Origin: JAQWBS01 sp047975765
GTDB lineage: Bacteria; Pseudomonadota; Alphaproteobacteria; RF32; CAG-239
Length of the DNA: 64,000 nt
Assembly: GCA_047975765.1 (NCBI GenBank)
Contig: JBKEEF010000015.1
Location: 1 to 64,000, forward strand
Direction of reading: 5' to 3'
Position numbers and translations under genes: made by a program. Under the pieces are notes generated by a model, which was given only the letters and a program-made list of their open reading frames with translations, did not search any database and was not told the origin of the DNA. Of the stretch, positions 15,092-23,942 are shown piece after piece; positions within the stretch are counted from its first letter, which is position 1, and each line of letters opens with the position of its first letter.

Positions 15092-17347
15092 ATGAAGAAA
15101 ATATTTTTAGTCGCTATTTTAAGTTTGTTCAGTTTTTCTGCTCTTGCCGAAATGAGAGTTCAAAAAATTGAAATCCAAGGTTTGCAAAGAGTTGAAAGAG
15201 AAACAGTTCTCTCTTATCTCGATATTAAAGAAAACACAGAAGTTTCTCAAAGAGAATTGAACTATGCTTTGAAAAATCTCTATGCAACAGGACTTTTCTC
15301 GGACATTTCTTTCAAAGAAGAAAATAGCGGTGTTTTGTTGATTAAGGTTGTCGAAAACCCAATCATCAACAAACGTGTTTTCGAAGGAAACAGCAAAATT
15401 GACGACAAAATACTTGAAAGTGAAGTGAAGCTTAAGGCTGGTTCAATTTATAACAAGGCGCAAGTTCAAGAAGACGTCCAAAGAATTTTGGAAGTATATA
15501 AACGTTCTGGTCGTTATGCTGCTGTGGTTGATCCTAAAATCATTGAAAGAAGTGAAAATCGTGTTGACTTGGTTTATGAAATTAATGAAGGACCAAAAGC
15601 AACAATCAGCAAAATCAACTTTGTAGGTAACAACAGATATTCAAGCAGTGATTTGAGAGATATTTTGATGAGTAAGGAAAGTGCTTGGTATCGTTTCTTC
15701 TCAAGTGCAGATACTTATGATTCTGATAAGTCAAATTATGACAAAGAACTTCTTCGTCGTTTCTATCTTCAACATGGTTATGCTGACTTTAAAGTCGTTT
15801 CAGCTGTTGGTGAACTCACACCAAACAAAAAGTCTTTCATTTTGACTTTTGTTTTGGATGAAGGAAAAAGATATAAAGTTTCAGACATCAATATCGTGAG
15901 TTCTCTTAAAAGTGTTGATATTAAACCTCTCTATAAAGAATTAGATATTGATAAAGGTGATTGGTATAATTCTAAATTAGTTGAAGATTCTGTTTATAAT
16001 TTGACAACAGCTATGGGTCGTCAAGGCTATGCTTTCGTTGATGTGAATGCTGATTTAAGAAAAGACACAGCTAAAGGCGAGTTGAAAATTACTTTCCAAA
16101 TCAGAGAAGGTGAACATATTTTTGTAAATAAAATTAACATTACTGGTAATCAAAGAACTTATGATGATGTGATTAGACGAGAGTTCAGAATTGATGAAGG
16201 CGATGCATTCAATGTTGCTAAAATTAGAGCTTCTCGACGTAACATTGAAAATTTGGATTATTTCAGCAAGGTTGATATTCAAACTGTTCCAGTTGGTAAC
16301 ACAGGAAAAGCGGATATTAATGTTAATGTTGAAGAAAAATCTACTGGTGCATTTAACGTTGGTGTTGGTTACTCAACAGTGAACGGGGCAATGATACGAG
16401 CAGGAATTAGCGAAAGTAACTTCCAAGGTAAAGGTCAATATTTGGGTGTTGATGCTTCCGTTTCTCAAAAATATAACTCATATGAATTGAATTTCACTGA
16501 ACCATATTTGTTCAACCGTAGATTAAGTGGTGGTTTTGATTTGTTCAGAACAGAACAAGACTATCAAGATGAAAGCTCTTATGATACAGATACTGACGGT
16601 TTGAGACTTCGTTTAGGCTGGAAATATACGGATAATCTTTCACAATCTGTGAGATACACAATTCGTCAAGACCAAATCAAAAACGTTGGAAGTGGTGCTT
16701 CTCAATATATTAAAGAAGAAGAAGGCAAATATATTGGTTCAATCTTTGGTCAAACTTTGGCCTATGATAAACGTGATAGTGCAATTAATCCTAAAGAAGG
16801 TTACTATTTATCCTTAGGTGCGGATGTTGCAGGTGCTGGTGGAGATGAGAAATATTACAAATTTGATGGTAAAGCATATCACTACTATACATTTGCTGAT
16901 AAATACACATTCAAAACATTTATGAATGCGGGATATATTGAAGCTTATTCTGACAACACTGTTCGTTTGGCAAATAGATATTATCTTGGTGGCTATAATA
17001 TGCGTGGTTTCCAAACTGCTGGTATTGGTGCGCGTGATAAATATACTGAAGATGCTTTGGGTGGTAACTGGATGCTTTATACAGGTAGTGAACTTTCATT
17101 CCCAATCGGTTTGGATGAAGTTGGTATCAAAGGAAAAACTTTTGTTGATATTGGTATGCTTGGAAAACCAGATAGTATCAATCAGCAATATGTGAACTAT
17201 TCATCAAATCCACGCGTTTCAACTGGTTTTGGTTTCCAATGGATGTCTCCAATGGGTCAAATTGATATCGACTTTGGTTTTGCACTTAAGAAAGAAAAAT
17301 ATGACGAAACAGAAGTCTTCCGTCTCAACTTTGGAACAAGACTATAA
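15092..17347 (+). CDS. bamA: Outer-membrane assembly factor BamA
   Basis: BamA inserts beta-barrel proteins into the outer membrane. I place the start at 15092, where MKKIFLVAILSLFSFSALA forms a clean signal peptide preceded by AAGG; an in-frame upstream ATG at 15059 would add 11 residues that overlap rseP and spoil the signal. The 751-residue product has five POTRA repeats (about 22-345; for example VQKIEIQGLQRVERETVL and INKINITGNQRTYDDVI) and a C-terminal 16-strand barrel with the lid-lock motif RGF (YNMRGFQTAG). It ends in FRLNFGTRL rather than a terminal Phe. Confidence 0.96.
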   Translation: MKKIFLVAILSLFSFSALAEMRVQKIEIQGLQRVERETVLSYLDIKENTEVSQRELNYALKNLYATGLFSDISFKEENSGVLLIKVVENPIINKRVFEGNSKIDDKILESEVKLKAGSIYNKAQVQEDVQRILEVYKRSGRYAAVVDPKIIERSENRVDLVYEINEGPKATISKINFVGNNRYSSSDLRDILMSKESAWYRFFSSADTYDSDKSNYDKELLRRFYLQHGYADFKVVSAVGELTPNKKSFILTFVLDEGKRYKVSDINIVSSLKSVDIKPLYKELDIDKGDWYNSKLVEDSVYNLTTAMGRQGYAFVDVNADLRKDTAKGELKITFQIREGEHIFVNKINITGNQRTYDDVIRREFRIDEGDAFNVAKIRASRRNIENLDYFSKVDIQTVPVGNTGKADINVNVEEKSTGAFNVGVGYSTVNGAMIRAGISESNFQGKGQYLGVDASVSQKYNSYELNFTEPYLFNRRLSGGFDLFRTEQDYQDESSYDTDTDGLRLRLGWKYTDNLSQSVRYTIRQDQIKNVGSGASQYIKEEEGKYIGSIFGQTLAYDKRDSAINPKEGYYLSLGADVAGAGGDEKYYKFDGKAYHYYTFADKYTFKTFMNAGYIEAYSDNTVRLANRYYLGGYNMRGFQTAGIGARDKYTEDALGGNWMLYTGSELSFPIGLDEVGIKGKTFVDIGMLGKPDSINQQYVNYSSNPRVSTGFGFQWMSPMGQIDIDFGFALKKEKYDETEVFRLNFGTRL

Positions 17348-17359
17348 GAGGAGTTATTT

Positions 17360-18379
17360 ATGGTAAATATGACTTTTTTCAAAAACAAAGGACCGTTCAC
17401 ACTTAAAGAGATTGCAGAAAAGTGTGAGTTAAGATTGCCTGATGAAAGCAAGTCGGAAATGAAGATTAGTGCTATTTCTGCACTAGATGAGGCTAATGAA
17501 ACTGAAATCTGTAGCTTTTATGATAAAAAAAGCAAAGATAAAGCTAGTCAAACCAAAGCAGGAGCTTGCATTGTTTCGGAAGAACTTAAAAACTTTGTTG
17601 CTGCGCAAACGGTTGTTTTAGTGAGTGAAAATCCTAAGCTTTCCGCTTATAAACTCAACTTGATGTTTTATGACGAAGTTAAGCCAGAAACAAAAATTTC
17701 TGAAAGAGCTTCAGTTCATCCAACAGCTAAAATTGGAAAAAACTGTTCTATTGGCGATTTTGCTGTTATTGGTGCAAATGCTGAAATTGGTGATAACTGT
17801 ATAATTGAACCAAATGTGACGATTTCGCATAGTGTTAAAATTGGGAATAATTGCAAAATTGCTGCAAATTCTAGCATTTCTTATGCTTTGATCGGTAATG
17901 ATTGCTACATTTATTCAGGTGCTCGAATTGGTCAAGATGGTTTTGGCTTTTTGTTGCAACAAGGACAGCATAAAAGAATTCCGCAACTTGGTTTGGTTAT
18001 CATTGGAAATGATGTGGAAGTTGGTGCAAATAGTTGTATTGATCGTGGTGCTTTAGATAATACGATTATTGGTGACGGTTGTCGCATTGATAACTTGGTA
18101 CAAATTGCACATGGCGACAAGTTTGGTCGTGGTTGTGTGATTGTGGCTCAAGTAGGGATTGCTGGAAGTACTACACTTGGAGATTATGTGGTGCTTGGTG
18201 GACAAGTTGGTGTTGCTGATCACGTTCATATTGGAACGGGAGCGCAAGTTGCAGCTCAATCTGGTGTGATGAGAGAAATTGAACCTGGTGCGGTGATGAT
18301 GGGAACTCCAACCGTTCCATTCAAGGATTTTATGCGTCAAGTAGCATATATCCAAAAAATGGCTAATCCTAAAAAATAG
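17360..18379 (+). CDS. lpxD: UDP-3-O-(3-hydroxyacyl)glucosamine N-acyltransferase
   Basis: LpxD adds the second acyl chain in lipid A synthesis. The 339-residue protein has an N-terminal uridine-binding domain and then a left-handed beta helix of hexapeptide repeats (from about residue 115: SERASVHPTAKIGKNCSIGD onward). The catalytic His is in NLVQIAHGDKFG, near residue 247. AGAGGAG precedes the start. It follows bamA and precedes fabZ, the standard order, and shows that the organism makes lipid A. Confidence 0.96.
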   Translation: MVNMTFFKNKGPFTLKEIAEKCELRLPDESKSEMKISAISALDEANETEICSFYDKKSKDKASQTKAGACIVSEELKNFVAAQTVVLVSENPKLSAYKLNLMFYDEVKPETKISERASVHPTAKIGKNCSIGDFAVIGANAEIGDNCIIEPNVTISHSVKIGNNCKIAANSSISYALIGNDCYIYSGARIGQDGFGFLLQQGQHKRIPQLGLVIIGNDVEVGANSCIDRGALDNTIIGDGCRIDNLVQIAHGDKFGRGCVIVAQVGIAGSTTLGDYVVLGGQVGVADHVHIGTGAQVAAQSGVMREIEPGAVMMGTPTVPFKDFMRQVAYIQKMANPKK

Positions 18380-18422
18380 GCTCTAAGCTATTAAATAAAA
18401 AAATATAAAATAAGGAAATAAT

Positions 18423-18875
18423 ATGTCAGAGAATAGAATATATACAGTTGAAGAAATTATGGGACTTATTCCTCATAGATATCCATTTTTGTTGGTGGAT
18501 AGACTTGAAGTTGAAGTTGCTGGTGAAAAAGGTATTGGCTTGAAAAATGTAACAATGAATGAAGAATTTTTCCAAGGCCACTTTCCTGGAAATCCGATTA
18601 TGCCGGGTGTTCTTCAAATTGAAGCTATGGCTCAAACAGCTGGTGCTCTTGTTATTGCTGCAAATGAAGATGTTAAAGGCAAAGCAAGTGTTTTATTTAT
18701 GTCAATTGATGGTGTGAAATTCAGAAAACCAGTAAAACCTGGTGATCAACTTAAAATGCATGTTGAAAAAATCAAAGATAGAGGTCGTATCTGGGTTTTC
18801 AAAGGTGAATGTAAAGTTGATGGTAAAGTGGTTTCTGAAGCAGAATTCACAGCAATGATTGTGATTGAAAAATAA
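18423..18875 (+). CDS. fabZ: 3-hydroxyacyl-[acyl-carrier-protein] dehydratase FabZ
   Basis: FabZ removes water from 3-hydroxyacyl-ACP in type II fatty-acid synthesis. The 150-residue hot-dog protein has IPHRYPFLLVDR near the N-terminus and the active-site FFQGHFPGNPIMPGVLQIEA with catalytic His and Glu. AAGGA precedes the ATG. In most relatives lpxA and lpxB follow; here a terminator follows immediately and the next genes are unrelated. Confidence 0.97.
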   Translation: MSENRIYTVEEIMGLIPHRYPFLLVDRLEVEVAGEKGIGLKNVTMNEEFFQGHFPGNPIMPGVLQIEAMAQTAGALVIAANEDVKGKASVLFMSIDGVKFRKPVKPGDQLKMHVEKIKDRGRIWVFKGECKVDGKVVSEAEFTAMIVIEK

Positions 18876-18888
18876 TTCAATACAACCC

Positions 18889-18929
18889 AAAAAATGACGC
18901 TCAAAACAAATGTTTTGAGCGTCATTTTT
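18889..18929 (+). terminator. Strong intrinsic terminator after fabZ
   Basis: AATGACGCTCAAAAC and GTTTTGAGCGTCATT form a 15-bp or longer stem around AAAT, flanked by A and T runs, so it works in both directions. It closes the pyrH-fabZ operon and the facing minus-strand membrane gene. Confidence 0.92.
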
Positions 18930-18933
18930 ATAA

Positions 18934-19293
18934 TTATTCTTTACTGCTGATGGTATAGCCGACATGATTTCCAATATAATATATCAGCTTTAACACACCC
19001 GCATATAATACTATCCCCAAAAAAGCACCAACAATATGTTCTGTGAGAACAAAAGTTAGAGCAAGAAAAGAAAGCGGACAAAGCACATAACTCACAAGTC
19101 CAAAAAATACCCAAACAAAGTTTTCTCCATGTTCTTTCTTTGTGTCTTCATAATATGCCCTTTTCAAAGGAATAAGTAGTATTATGGAGAGAATAAAACT
19201 GAGAAAAAAGATTGCGCACAACAGAAGTAAGTTGTTGAACTGAAGAGCATCTAAAAATTGAAAGCCTTTTGCTGTTAGTCTGTAAAAATCCAT
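18934..19293 (-). CDS. Hypothetical small membrane protein
   Basis: The 119-residue form shown starts at the ATG of MDFYRLTAKGFQFL. A 143-residue form starting at a TTG at 19365 is possible, but neither start has a clear ribosome site. Three or more hydrophobic helices follow (LLLLCAIFFLSFILSIILLIPL; a pair ending LIYYIG) separated by a charged loop YYEDTKKEHGE. I do not recognise the family. It converges on fabZ at a shared terminator and stands alone. Confidence 0.6.
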   Translation of the reverse strand: MDFYRLTAKGFQFLDALQFNNLLLLCAIFFLSFILSIILLIPLKRAYYEDTKKEHGENFVWVFFGLVSYVLCPLSFLALTFVLTEHIVGAFLGIVLYAGVLKLIYYIGNHVGYTISSKE

Positions 19294-19469
19294 AATTATA
19301 AGTGTTATGTTCAATAAATAATATTTAATTGTTACTAAAATATCATTTATTTTGATATTTTTCAATCATAATTTTGTCTAGAATAATGATTTTTATTCAA
19401 TCAAACAAGTTGCTAAAAGGTAATTTATCATTTATTGTTTTTATAGAATATTTTTATGGAGAAAAATTT

Positions 19470-20087
19470 ATGTTAAAATATATTGTCTATTTAATCTTAA
19501 TTCTTGCCGTTATTGGCGGAGCAATCGGCGCTTTTCATCTTTATCGTGTTTCTGTTAAAAACAAGAAAGAAATGAGCCAATATAAAAATGAAGAAATTGT
19601 TTATAATAATAATTTGGGTAAAGTTTTAGTGGTTTATTACTCGTTGAGTGGACATACTAAAGAGATTGCGGATAAAATTGTTGCTAAGACCAATGCAGAT
19701 ATTTATGAAATTAAAACAATTGAAGAAATTAAGCAAAATGCAAAACTTCATTTCACAATTAAAAATCAGTTGAAAAATAAAAATTATCCTGACATCAAAA
19801 AAGATTTTCCAAATTTCGAAGAATATGATGTGATTTTTGTTGGTGCTCCTGTTTGGTGGTATAAACCAGCAACACCGCTGTTTTCTTTCTTAAATCAAGC
19901 AGATTTTCAAGGCAAGAAAGTTGTTCCTTTTTCAACACAAGGAAGTAATGTCGGAACTTTTGAAGAAGATTTCAAAGAAAATATTAAGGATGCTCAAATT
20001 TTAAAATATGAAAAATTCAATAATCTTTCTAAGGAATATGATAAAGAAGTTGAAAATAAAATCACGACTTGGTTGAATGAACTTTAA
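19470..20087 (+). CDS. Membrane-anchored flavodoxin-family protein
   Basis: I start the gene at 19470 (MLKYIVYL) because GGAG lies 9 bases upstream; an ATG at 19374 would add 32 poorly structured residues. The 205-residue product has one N-terminal helix (about 4-24) followed by RVSVKNKK, which predicts the C-terminal domain in the cytoplasm. The domain has the flavodoxin FMN phosphate loop YYSLSGHTKEIA (near residue 56) and GAPVWWYKPATP, as in flavodoxin_4-type electron carriers and NAD(P)H-quinone-like flavoproteins. Partners are unknown; Rnf and PFOR elsewhere in the window are conceivable redox partners. Confidence 0.8.
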   Translation: MLKYIVYLILILAVIGGAIGAFHLYRVSVKNKKEMSQYKNEEIVYNNNLGKVLVVYYSLSGHTKEIADKIVAKTNADIYEIKTIEEIKQNAKLHFTIKNQLKNKNYPDIKKDFPNFEEYDVIFVGAPVWWYKPATPLFSFLNQADFQGKKVVPFSTQGSNVGTFEEDFKENIKDAQILKYEKFNNLSKEYDKEVENKITTWLNEL

Positions 20088-20091
20088 TATT

Positions 20092-20122
20092 ATAAGCCCC
20101 GAATATTCGGGGCTTATTTTTA
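20092..20122. terminator. Bidirectional intrinsic terminator
   Basis: The palindrome AAGCCCCGAAT / ATTCGGGGCTT is followed by ATTTTTAAT. It separates the flavodoxin gene (plus) from the DsbD-like gene (minus). Confidence 0.88.
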
Positions 20123-22111
20123 ATTGTTGATATATTTTTTCAATATGCTAGGTGTGATGAGTTGGGGTAGAAGAATATAATTTTTTGAACCTGCTGGATA
20201 GTAGACATATAGAGGAATACTATTACGTCCATATTTTTTGAGAGCATATTCAATCTCTGGACTATAATTGGTCCAATCTGCTTGAAAAACATTAAGTTCT
20301 TTTTCTTTGACAAGTTCAGCAAAAATATTCGTTTCTAAAGCTATTTTTTTATTTGCCAAACAAGTGATGCACCATTTAGCAGTGAAGTCTATGAAAACAG
20401 GTTTTCCTTGAGTTATAAGATTTTCAATTTTCTCAGCGTCATATTTTTGCCAAGGAATGTTTTTTTGAGATACAATAGTTGCTTCTTCAAAATTTTCAAT
20501 TGGTGTATTCACTTGATTATACAAGACCCATGTGAGCCAGATACAAGTGAGTAAAATAGGGATAGAAAGGATTTTCTTCAAAGTTATCATCCATTTTCCT
20601 GGTTTTGGTAGGAGTTTGTGGATGAGGTGAGGGAAAAAACCGAGCAGTGTGAAAGGAAGTGCATAGCCAAGGCTTAGAGCTACAAAGACAGGATAATAAA
20701 CATAAAGCGGCTTAGAGAGCGTATAACCAATCGCAGTTCCCATAAAAGGTGCGGTGCAAGGGGTGGCGATGAGAACAGAAAAAAGCCCTGTAATAAAAGC
20801 ATTCAGTCTTTGTTCTTTGAAAGAAATGCGTCCGACATGGTTAAATGGGTTCTTTATTGTGACAATGTCCAGCATCATTAAAAAGATAATGAAAAAAATC
20901 ACAATCATAATAATGACAAAGAGGGGAGACTGAAGTTGGAAACCCCAACCCACTTTTTCACCAATTTCTCTGAGAAACACCAAAAGTGTTGCAATTCCCA
21001 AGAAACAAACAACAACTCCCAAAAGATACATCAAGCCTTCTATCTTATTTTCTCTTTTATTTTGAGAACCATTAATAAGAGAAAGTGCTTTTAAAGTTAA
21101 AATTGGAAAAATGCACGGCATTAAATTAAGAATCAAACCACCTAAGAAGGCAAAAAGAATAATTCCTAAAAAGCCTTGTTCACTTTCCAAAATTTCTGTT
21201 TTAATGTCTGAGAAAACTGTTTCTTCGTCTGGTAAGTTTTGTTTTTCAGCATAAATACTTAAGCCTTTTTGAAGTTTTGGAGTAAAATCGTAAACGACAT
21301 CATCGATAATGAGAACACCGTTGATCTCTTTTATGTTTGGGTCGTCTAAGGTGATTTTTAGAGAAAGATTCTTCCCTTCTTGTCCAAAAATTTGAGGTTC
21401 TGCATTGCTGATGATATCTTTTTGATAAGGTAAAAATTTGATTTTTTGAATCTCGTCAAATTCCTCTGAAGTGCTGAAATTCAACAGCAAAGTTTCTTCA
21501 TCAAGAATTTCATATAAACTTTTCCAATTTGTTTCTTTTGGGAAGGTTTTATCTGCTAAAGCTTTTTCTTTTTTCCATTCAGTTGTTGGAATATGGTCAA
21601 GCATATTCACATTGACCGTGAAGCTAAGCGAAACCTTTTCTGTAACACACTCTTCACCACAGGCAATCCATGAAATTTCAGTTGAAAAAGAATACTCTTC
21701 AGGAATTTTATCGGATTTTGGATCAAGAGCGCCATGATTTTTAAGCTTGAGTAAAAAATAAGCAACATCATCATAACCATATTGATAAATTCCTTCTGTG
21801 ATATAGACAGAGGGTGAGGAAATTTCAATGAGTTCATCACTATATGCTGATGGAAGTTTCCATTTGATTTTTGTTTCTTCGCCGCTGTCTCCAGGGTTTT
21901 TCCAATAAGTGTGCCAACCTTCTTTCATTTGAAGTTTGACTAAAACTTCCAAATCTTCATTTGGTTTGACGCAGTTTTTATCTGTGATGAGTTTGACCGT
22001 AACTCTATCTGTTGAAACACTTTGCGAAACAGCAAAAGCATTCCTCCCTATAAGGCAAAGAACAAAAAGTAAAATACAAAAAAAGTTTTTTAAAATAGTA
22101 TTATTCTTCAT
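20120..22111 (-). CDS. DsbD/ScsB-like thiol:disulfide interchange protein
   Basis: Such proteins move electrons from cytoplasmic thioredoxin across the inner membrane to periplasmic thiol proteins. From the ATG at 22111 (MKNNTILKNFFCILLF, a signal peptide ending near NAFA) the product has 663 residues. It has an N-terminal periplasmic domain with a CGEEC pair near residue 150, a central block of about eight helices containing MPCIFPILTLK and TPCTAPFMG (the paired membrane cysteines), and a C-terminal thioredoxin domain with the active site KWCITC near residue 579. A longer start at 22156 is possible but overlaps the upstream gene by 56 bases. It overlaps the upstream phosphatidyltransferase gene by 11 bases. 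Confidence 0.88.
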   Translation of the reverse strand: MKNNTILKNFFCILLFVLCLIGRNAFAVSQSVSTDRVTVKLITDKNCVKPNEDLEVLVKLQMKEGWHTYWKNPGDSGEETKIKWKLPSAYSDELIEISSPSVYITEGIYQYGYDDVAYFLLKLKNHGALDPKSDKIPEEYSFSTEISWIACGEECVTEKVSLSFTVNVNMLDHIPTTEWKKEKALADKTFPKETNWKSLYEILDEETLLLNFSTSEEFDEIQKIKFLPYQKDIISNAEPQIFGQEGKNLSLKITLDDPNIKEINGVLIIDDVVYDFTPKLQKGLSIYAEKQNLPDEETVFSDIKTEILESEQGFLGIILFAFLGGLILNLMPCIFPILTLKALSLINGSQNKRENKIEGLMYLLGVVVCFLGIATLLVFLREIGEKVGWGFQLQSPLFVIIMIVIFFIIFLMMLDIVTIKNPFNHVGRISFKEQRLNAFITGLFSVLIATPCTAPFMGTAIGYTLSKPLYVYYPVFVALSLGYALPFTLLGFFPHLIHKLLPKPGKWMITLKKILSIPILLTCIWLTWVLYNQVNTPIENFEEATIVSQKNIPWQKYDAEKIENLITQGKPVFIDFTAKWCITCLANKKIALETNIFAELVKEKELNVFQADWTNYSPEIEYALKKYGRNSIPLYVYYPAGSKNYILLPQLITPSILKKYINN

Positions 22112-22808
22112 TTTTCTGCAAGACGACAAAGTTGTAATATGCTTTGATGATAACACTTAAAGACTTAATTAAACATAAAATTCCAACCATGACTGCAATA
22201 AAAGAGAAAAAGCTAGGAAAAAGACATGAAATTACGATAGCTGCAAAAACTTCATAACCTTGAATGACACCTTTTAAGTAGAAAGGCATTTCTTTTTCAG
22301 CTTTACTATTACCTTTTTCAAAATTCTTATTGTCAATTAAGGCATAAGAAAGCATTGAACAAGAAACACAAAGAAGAGAAAATAAAAGGAATGATGCAGC
22401 AAGGACATTAAAGCCATTTTGAGCAAAAGCAAAACCAAAAATGACACCTGAATAAAAAATATAGTCAAAAAGTGTGTCTAAGAAAATTCCAAATTTAGTC
22501 ACTTTCGAAATTCTTGCAATAGCACCATCTAGGATATCAAAAAAGCGATTGATAAGGATACAAATGAGCGCATATCCATATTTTTTATAAGATAAAAAAT
22601 TGATTGAGAACATTCCAATAATGAAACCAAAAATCGTGATATGATTTGCTGTAATTCCGAGCTTATGGAGTCTCTTGGCAATTTGACTAATTGTCTTCTC
22701 AAAAAATTTTTTTAAGATTTTTTTGAATCTGCTGAAAGACTTGAAAAACCTAATCTCTTTAAGCTTGTTTACAAAATTATTTGTTGTTGATTTTATCTCG
22801 TCATACAT
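22101..22808 (-). CDS. CDP-alcohol phosphatidyltransferase family membrane protein
   Basis: This 235-residue protein carries the complete family motif D-x2-D-G-x2-A-R-x8-G-x3-D-x3-D as DILDGAIAR followed by GIFLDTLFD, which binds CDP-diacylglycerol and metal. Several hydrophobic helices surround it. It has an unusual basic N-terminal region (about 1-50, rich in K, R and F). The family includes phosphatidylserine and phosphatidylglycerophosphate synthases; the acceptor alcohol cannot be told from sequence. It overlaps the DsbD-like gene and diverges from apbE-rnf. Confidence 0.85.
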   Translation of the reverse strand: MYDEIKSTTNNFVNKLKEIRFFKSFSRFKKILKKFFEKTISQIAKRLHKLGITANHITIFGFIIGMFSINFLSYKKYGYALICILINRFFDILDGAIARISKVTKFGIFLDTLFDYIFYSGVIFGFAFAQNGFNVLAASFLLFSLLCVSCSMLSYALIDNKNFEKGNSKAEKEMPFYLKGVIQGYEVFAAIVISCLFPSFFSFIAVMVGILCLIKSLSVIIKAYYNFVVLQKNEE

Positions 22809-22838
22809 ATTATAATCGCTCCAATGGAATTGATGGAA

Positions 22839-22861
22839 GATTTATTTATTATAAATAAATC
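22839..22861. promoter_or_regulatory. 23-bp palindrome between divergent operons
   Basis: GATTTATTTAT and its exact complement ATAAATAAATC share a central base, giving perfect 11-bp arms. It lies between the phosphatidyltransferase start (22808) and the apbE start (22902), a position suited to an operator for either or both. No T run follows, so it is not a terminator. The regulator is unknown. Confidence 0.5.
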
Positions 22862-22901
22862 AGATTAGTTTTAAAGAAAAAAACAACAACGGATTAATAT
22901 T

Positions 22902-23942
22902 GTGAAGATTTTTAATTATATTTTGATTGTTGCGATTGTCCTTGTTTTGGGGCTTATCGTTTTTACAAAGCACAAACCTTACCAAATTATCAAAGGTAAG
23001 ACGATGGGAACGTACTATAATGTAAAAATTCGAACAGACAATGAAGATAATTTGCTCAATAATGATATCTTGAAAGTCTTAGATTCTGTTGTGAATAAAA
23101 TGTCTATGTTCGATTCAAATTCTGAAATTTCAAAAATAAACAATAACACAACAGGAGATTGGATTGAAGTTTCTCCTGAATTAGCAGAAGTTTTGAAAAA
23201 ATCTGATGATGTTTATAAAAAAAGCAATGGTGGTTTTGATCCAACTGTTGGAAAACTAGTTAATCTTTGGGGCTTTGGGACATCAAAAACTGCTAAAATT
23301 CCTGATCAAGCAGAAATTAAAGAAGTTCTCAAGTATACTGGTTTTAATAAACTCAAGTTTTCGAATGATTATACGAAAATCAAAAAGACAGACCCACAAA
23401 TTTATATTGATTTATCAGCAATTGCTAAAGGCTATGGTGTTGATAAAGTTGCAGAATTGCTTATTTCTAAAGGTTATGAAGATTTTGTGGTTGAAATTGG
23501 TGGTGAAGTACGTGCTCAAGGAATGAAAAGCAGCGATAAATCTTGGATTATTGGTGTGATGCGTCCACTTAAAGGAAAGTTTGAAAATGAATATGTTTTG
23601 AAACTGAATAACTATTCAGTGGCAACTTCTGGTGATTATCGCAACTATTACGACGTTGACGGAAACACTTTTTCACATACAATCAATTCCCGAACAGGTT
23701 ATCCTATCAAAAATAATGTTGCCTCTGTGACTGTTTTTAGAAAAAGTTGCATGGAAGCAGATGCTTTAGCAACAGCAATTATTTCAATGGATCCTGAAAA
23801 GGCAATTGCTTTTGCAAATGAAAGAGGCATTATCACGATTCTTTTTGTCAGAAAATCTGATGACAATTTCAAAATTATGATGTCTGAGAAAGCTAAAACT
23901 TATATTGCCCAAAATGAACTTAAACAGGTGCAAAAAGAATGA
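22902..23942 (+). CDS. apbE: FAD:protein FMN transferase
   Basis: ApbE covalently attaches FMN to threonines of Rnf/Nqr subunits. The 346-residue protein starts with GTG and a membrane or signal segment (IFNYILIVAIVLVLGLIVF), consistent with a periplasmic location. Family motifs include GKTMGTYYNVKI, DPTVGKLVNLWGFG, DLSAIAKGYGVDKVAELL and VEIGGEVRAQG, with metal-site residues in MEADALATAI. It overlaps rnfC (ATGA). Its probable substrates, RnfD (STGAT) and RnfG (TSAT), are encoded in the same operon. Confidence 0.94.
   Translation: MKIFNYILIVAIVLVLGLIVFTKHKPYQIIKGKTMGTYYNVKIRTDNEDNLLNNDILKVLDSVVNKMSMFDSNSEISKINNNTTGDWIEVSPELAEVLKKSDDVYKKSNGGFDPTVGKLVNLWGFGTSKTAKIPDQAEIKEVLKYTGFNKLKFSNDYTKIKKTDPQIYIDLSAIAKGYGVDKVAELLISKGYEDFVVEIGGEVRAQGMKSSDKSWIIGVMRPLKGKFENEYVLKLNNYSVATSGDYRNYYDVDGNTFSHTINSRTGYPIKNNVASVTVFRKSCMEADALATAIISMDPEKAIAFANERGIITILFVRKSDDNFKIMMSEKAKTYIAQNELKQVQKE

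Noticed and set aside
19374..19469. Longer start for the flavodoxin-family gene
   Set aside because: There is no ribosome site and the added residues are not like the family; GGAG precedes ATG 19470.
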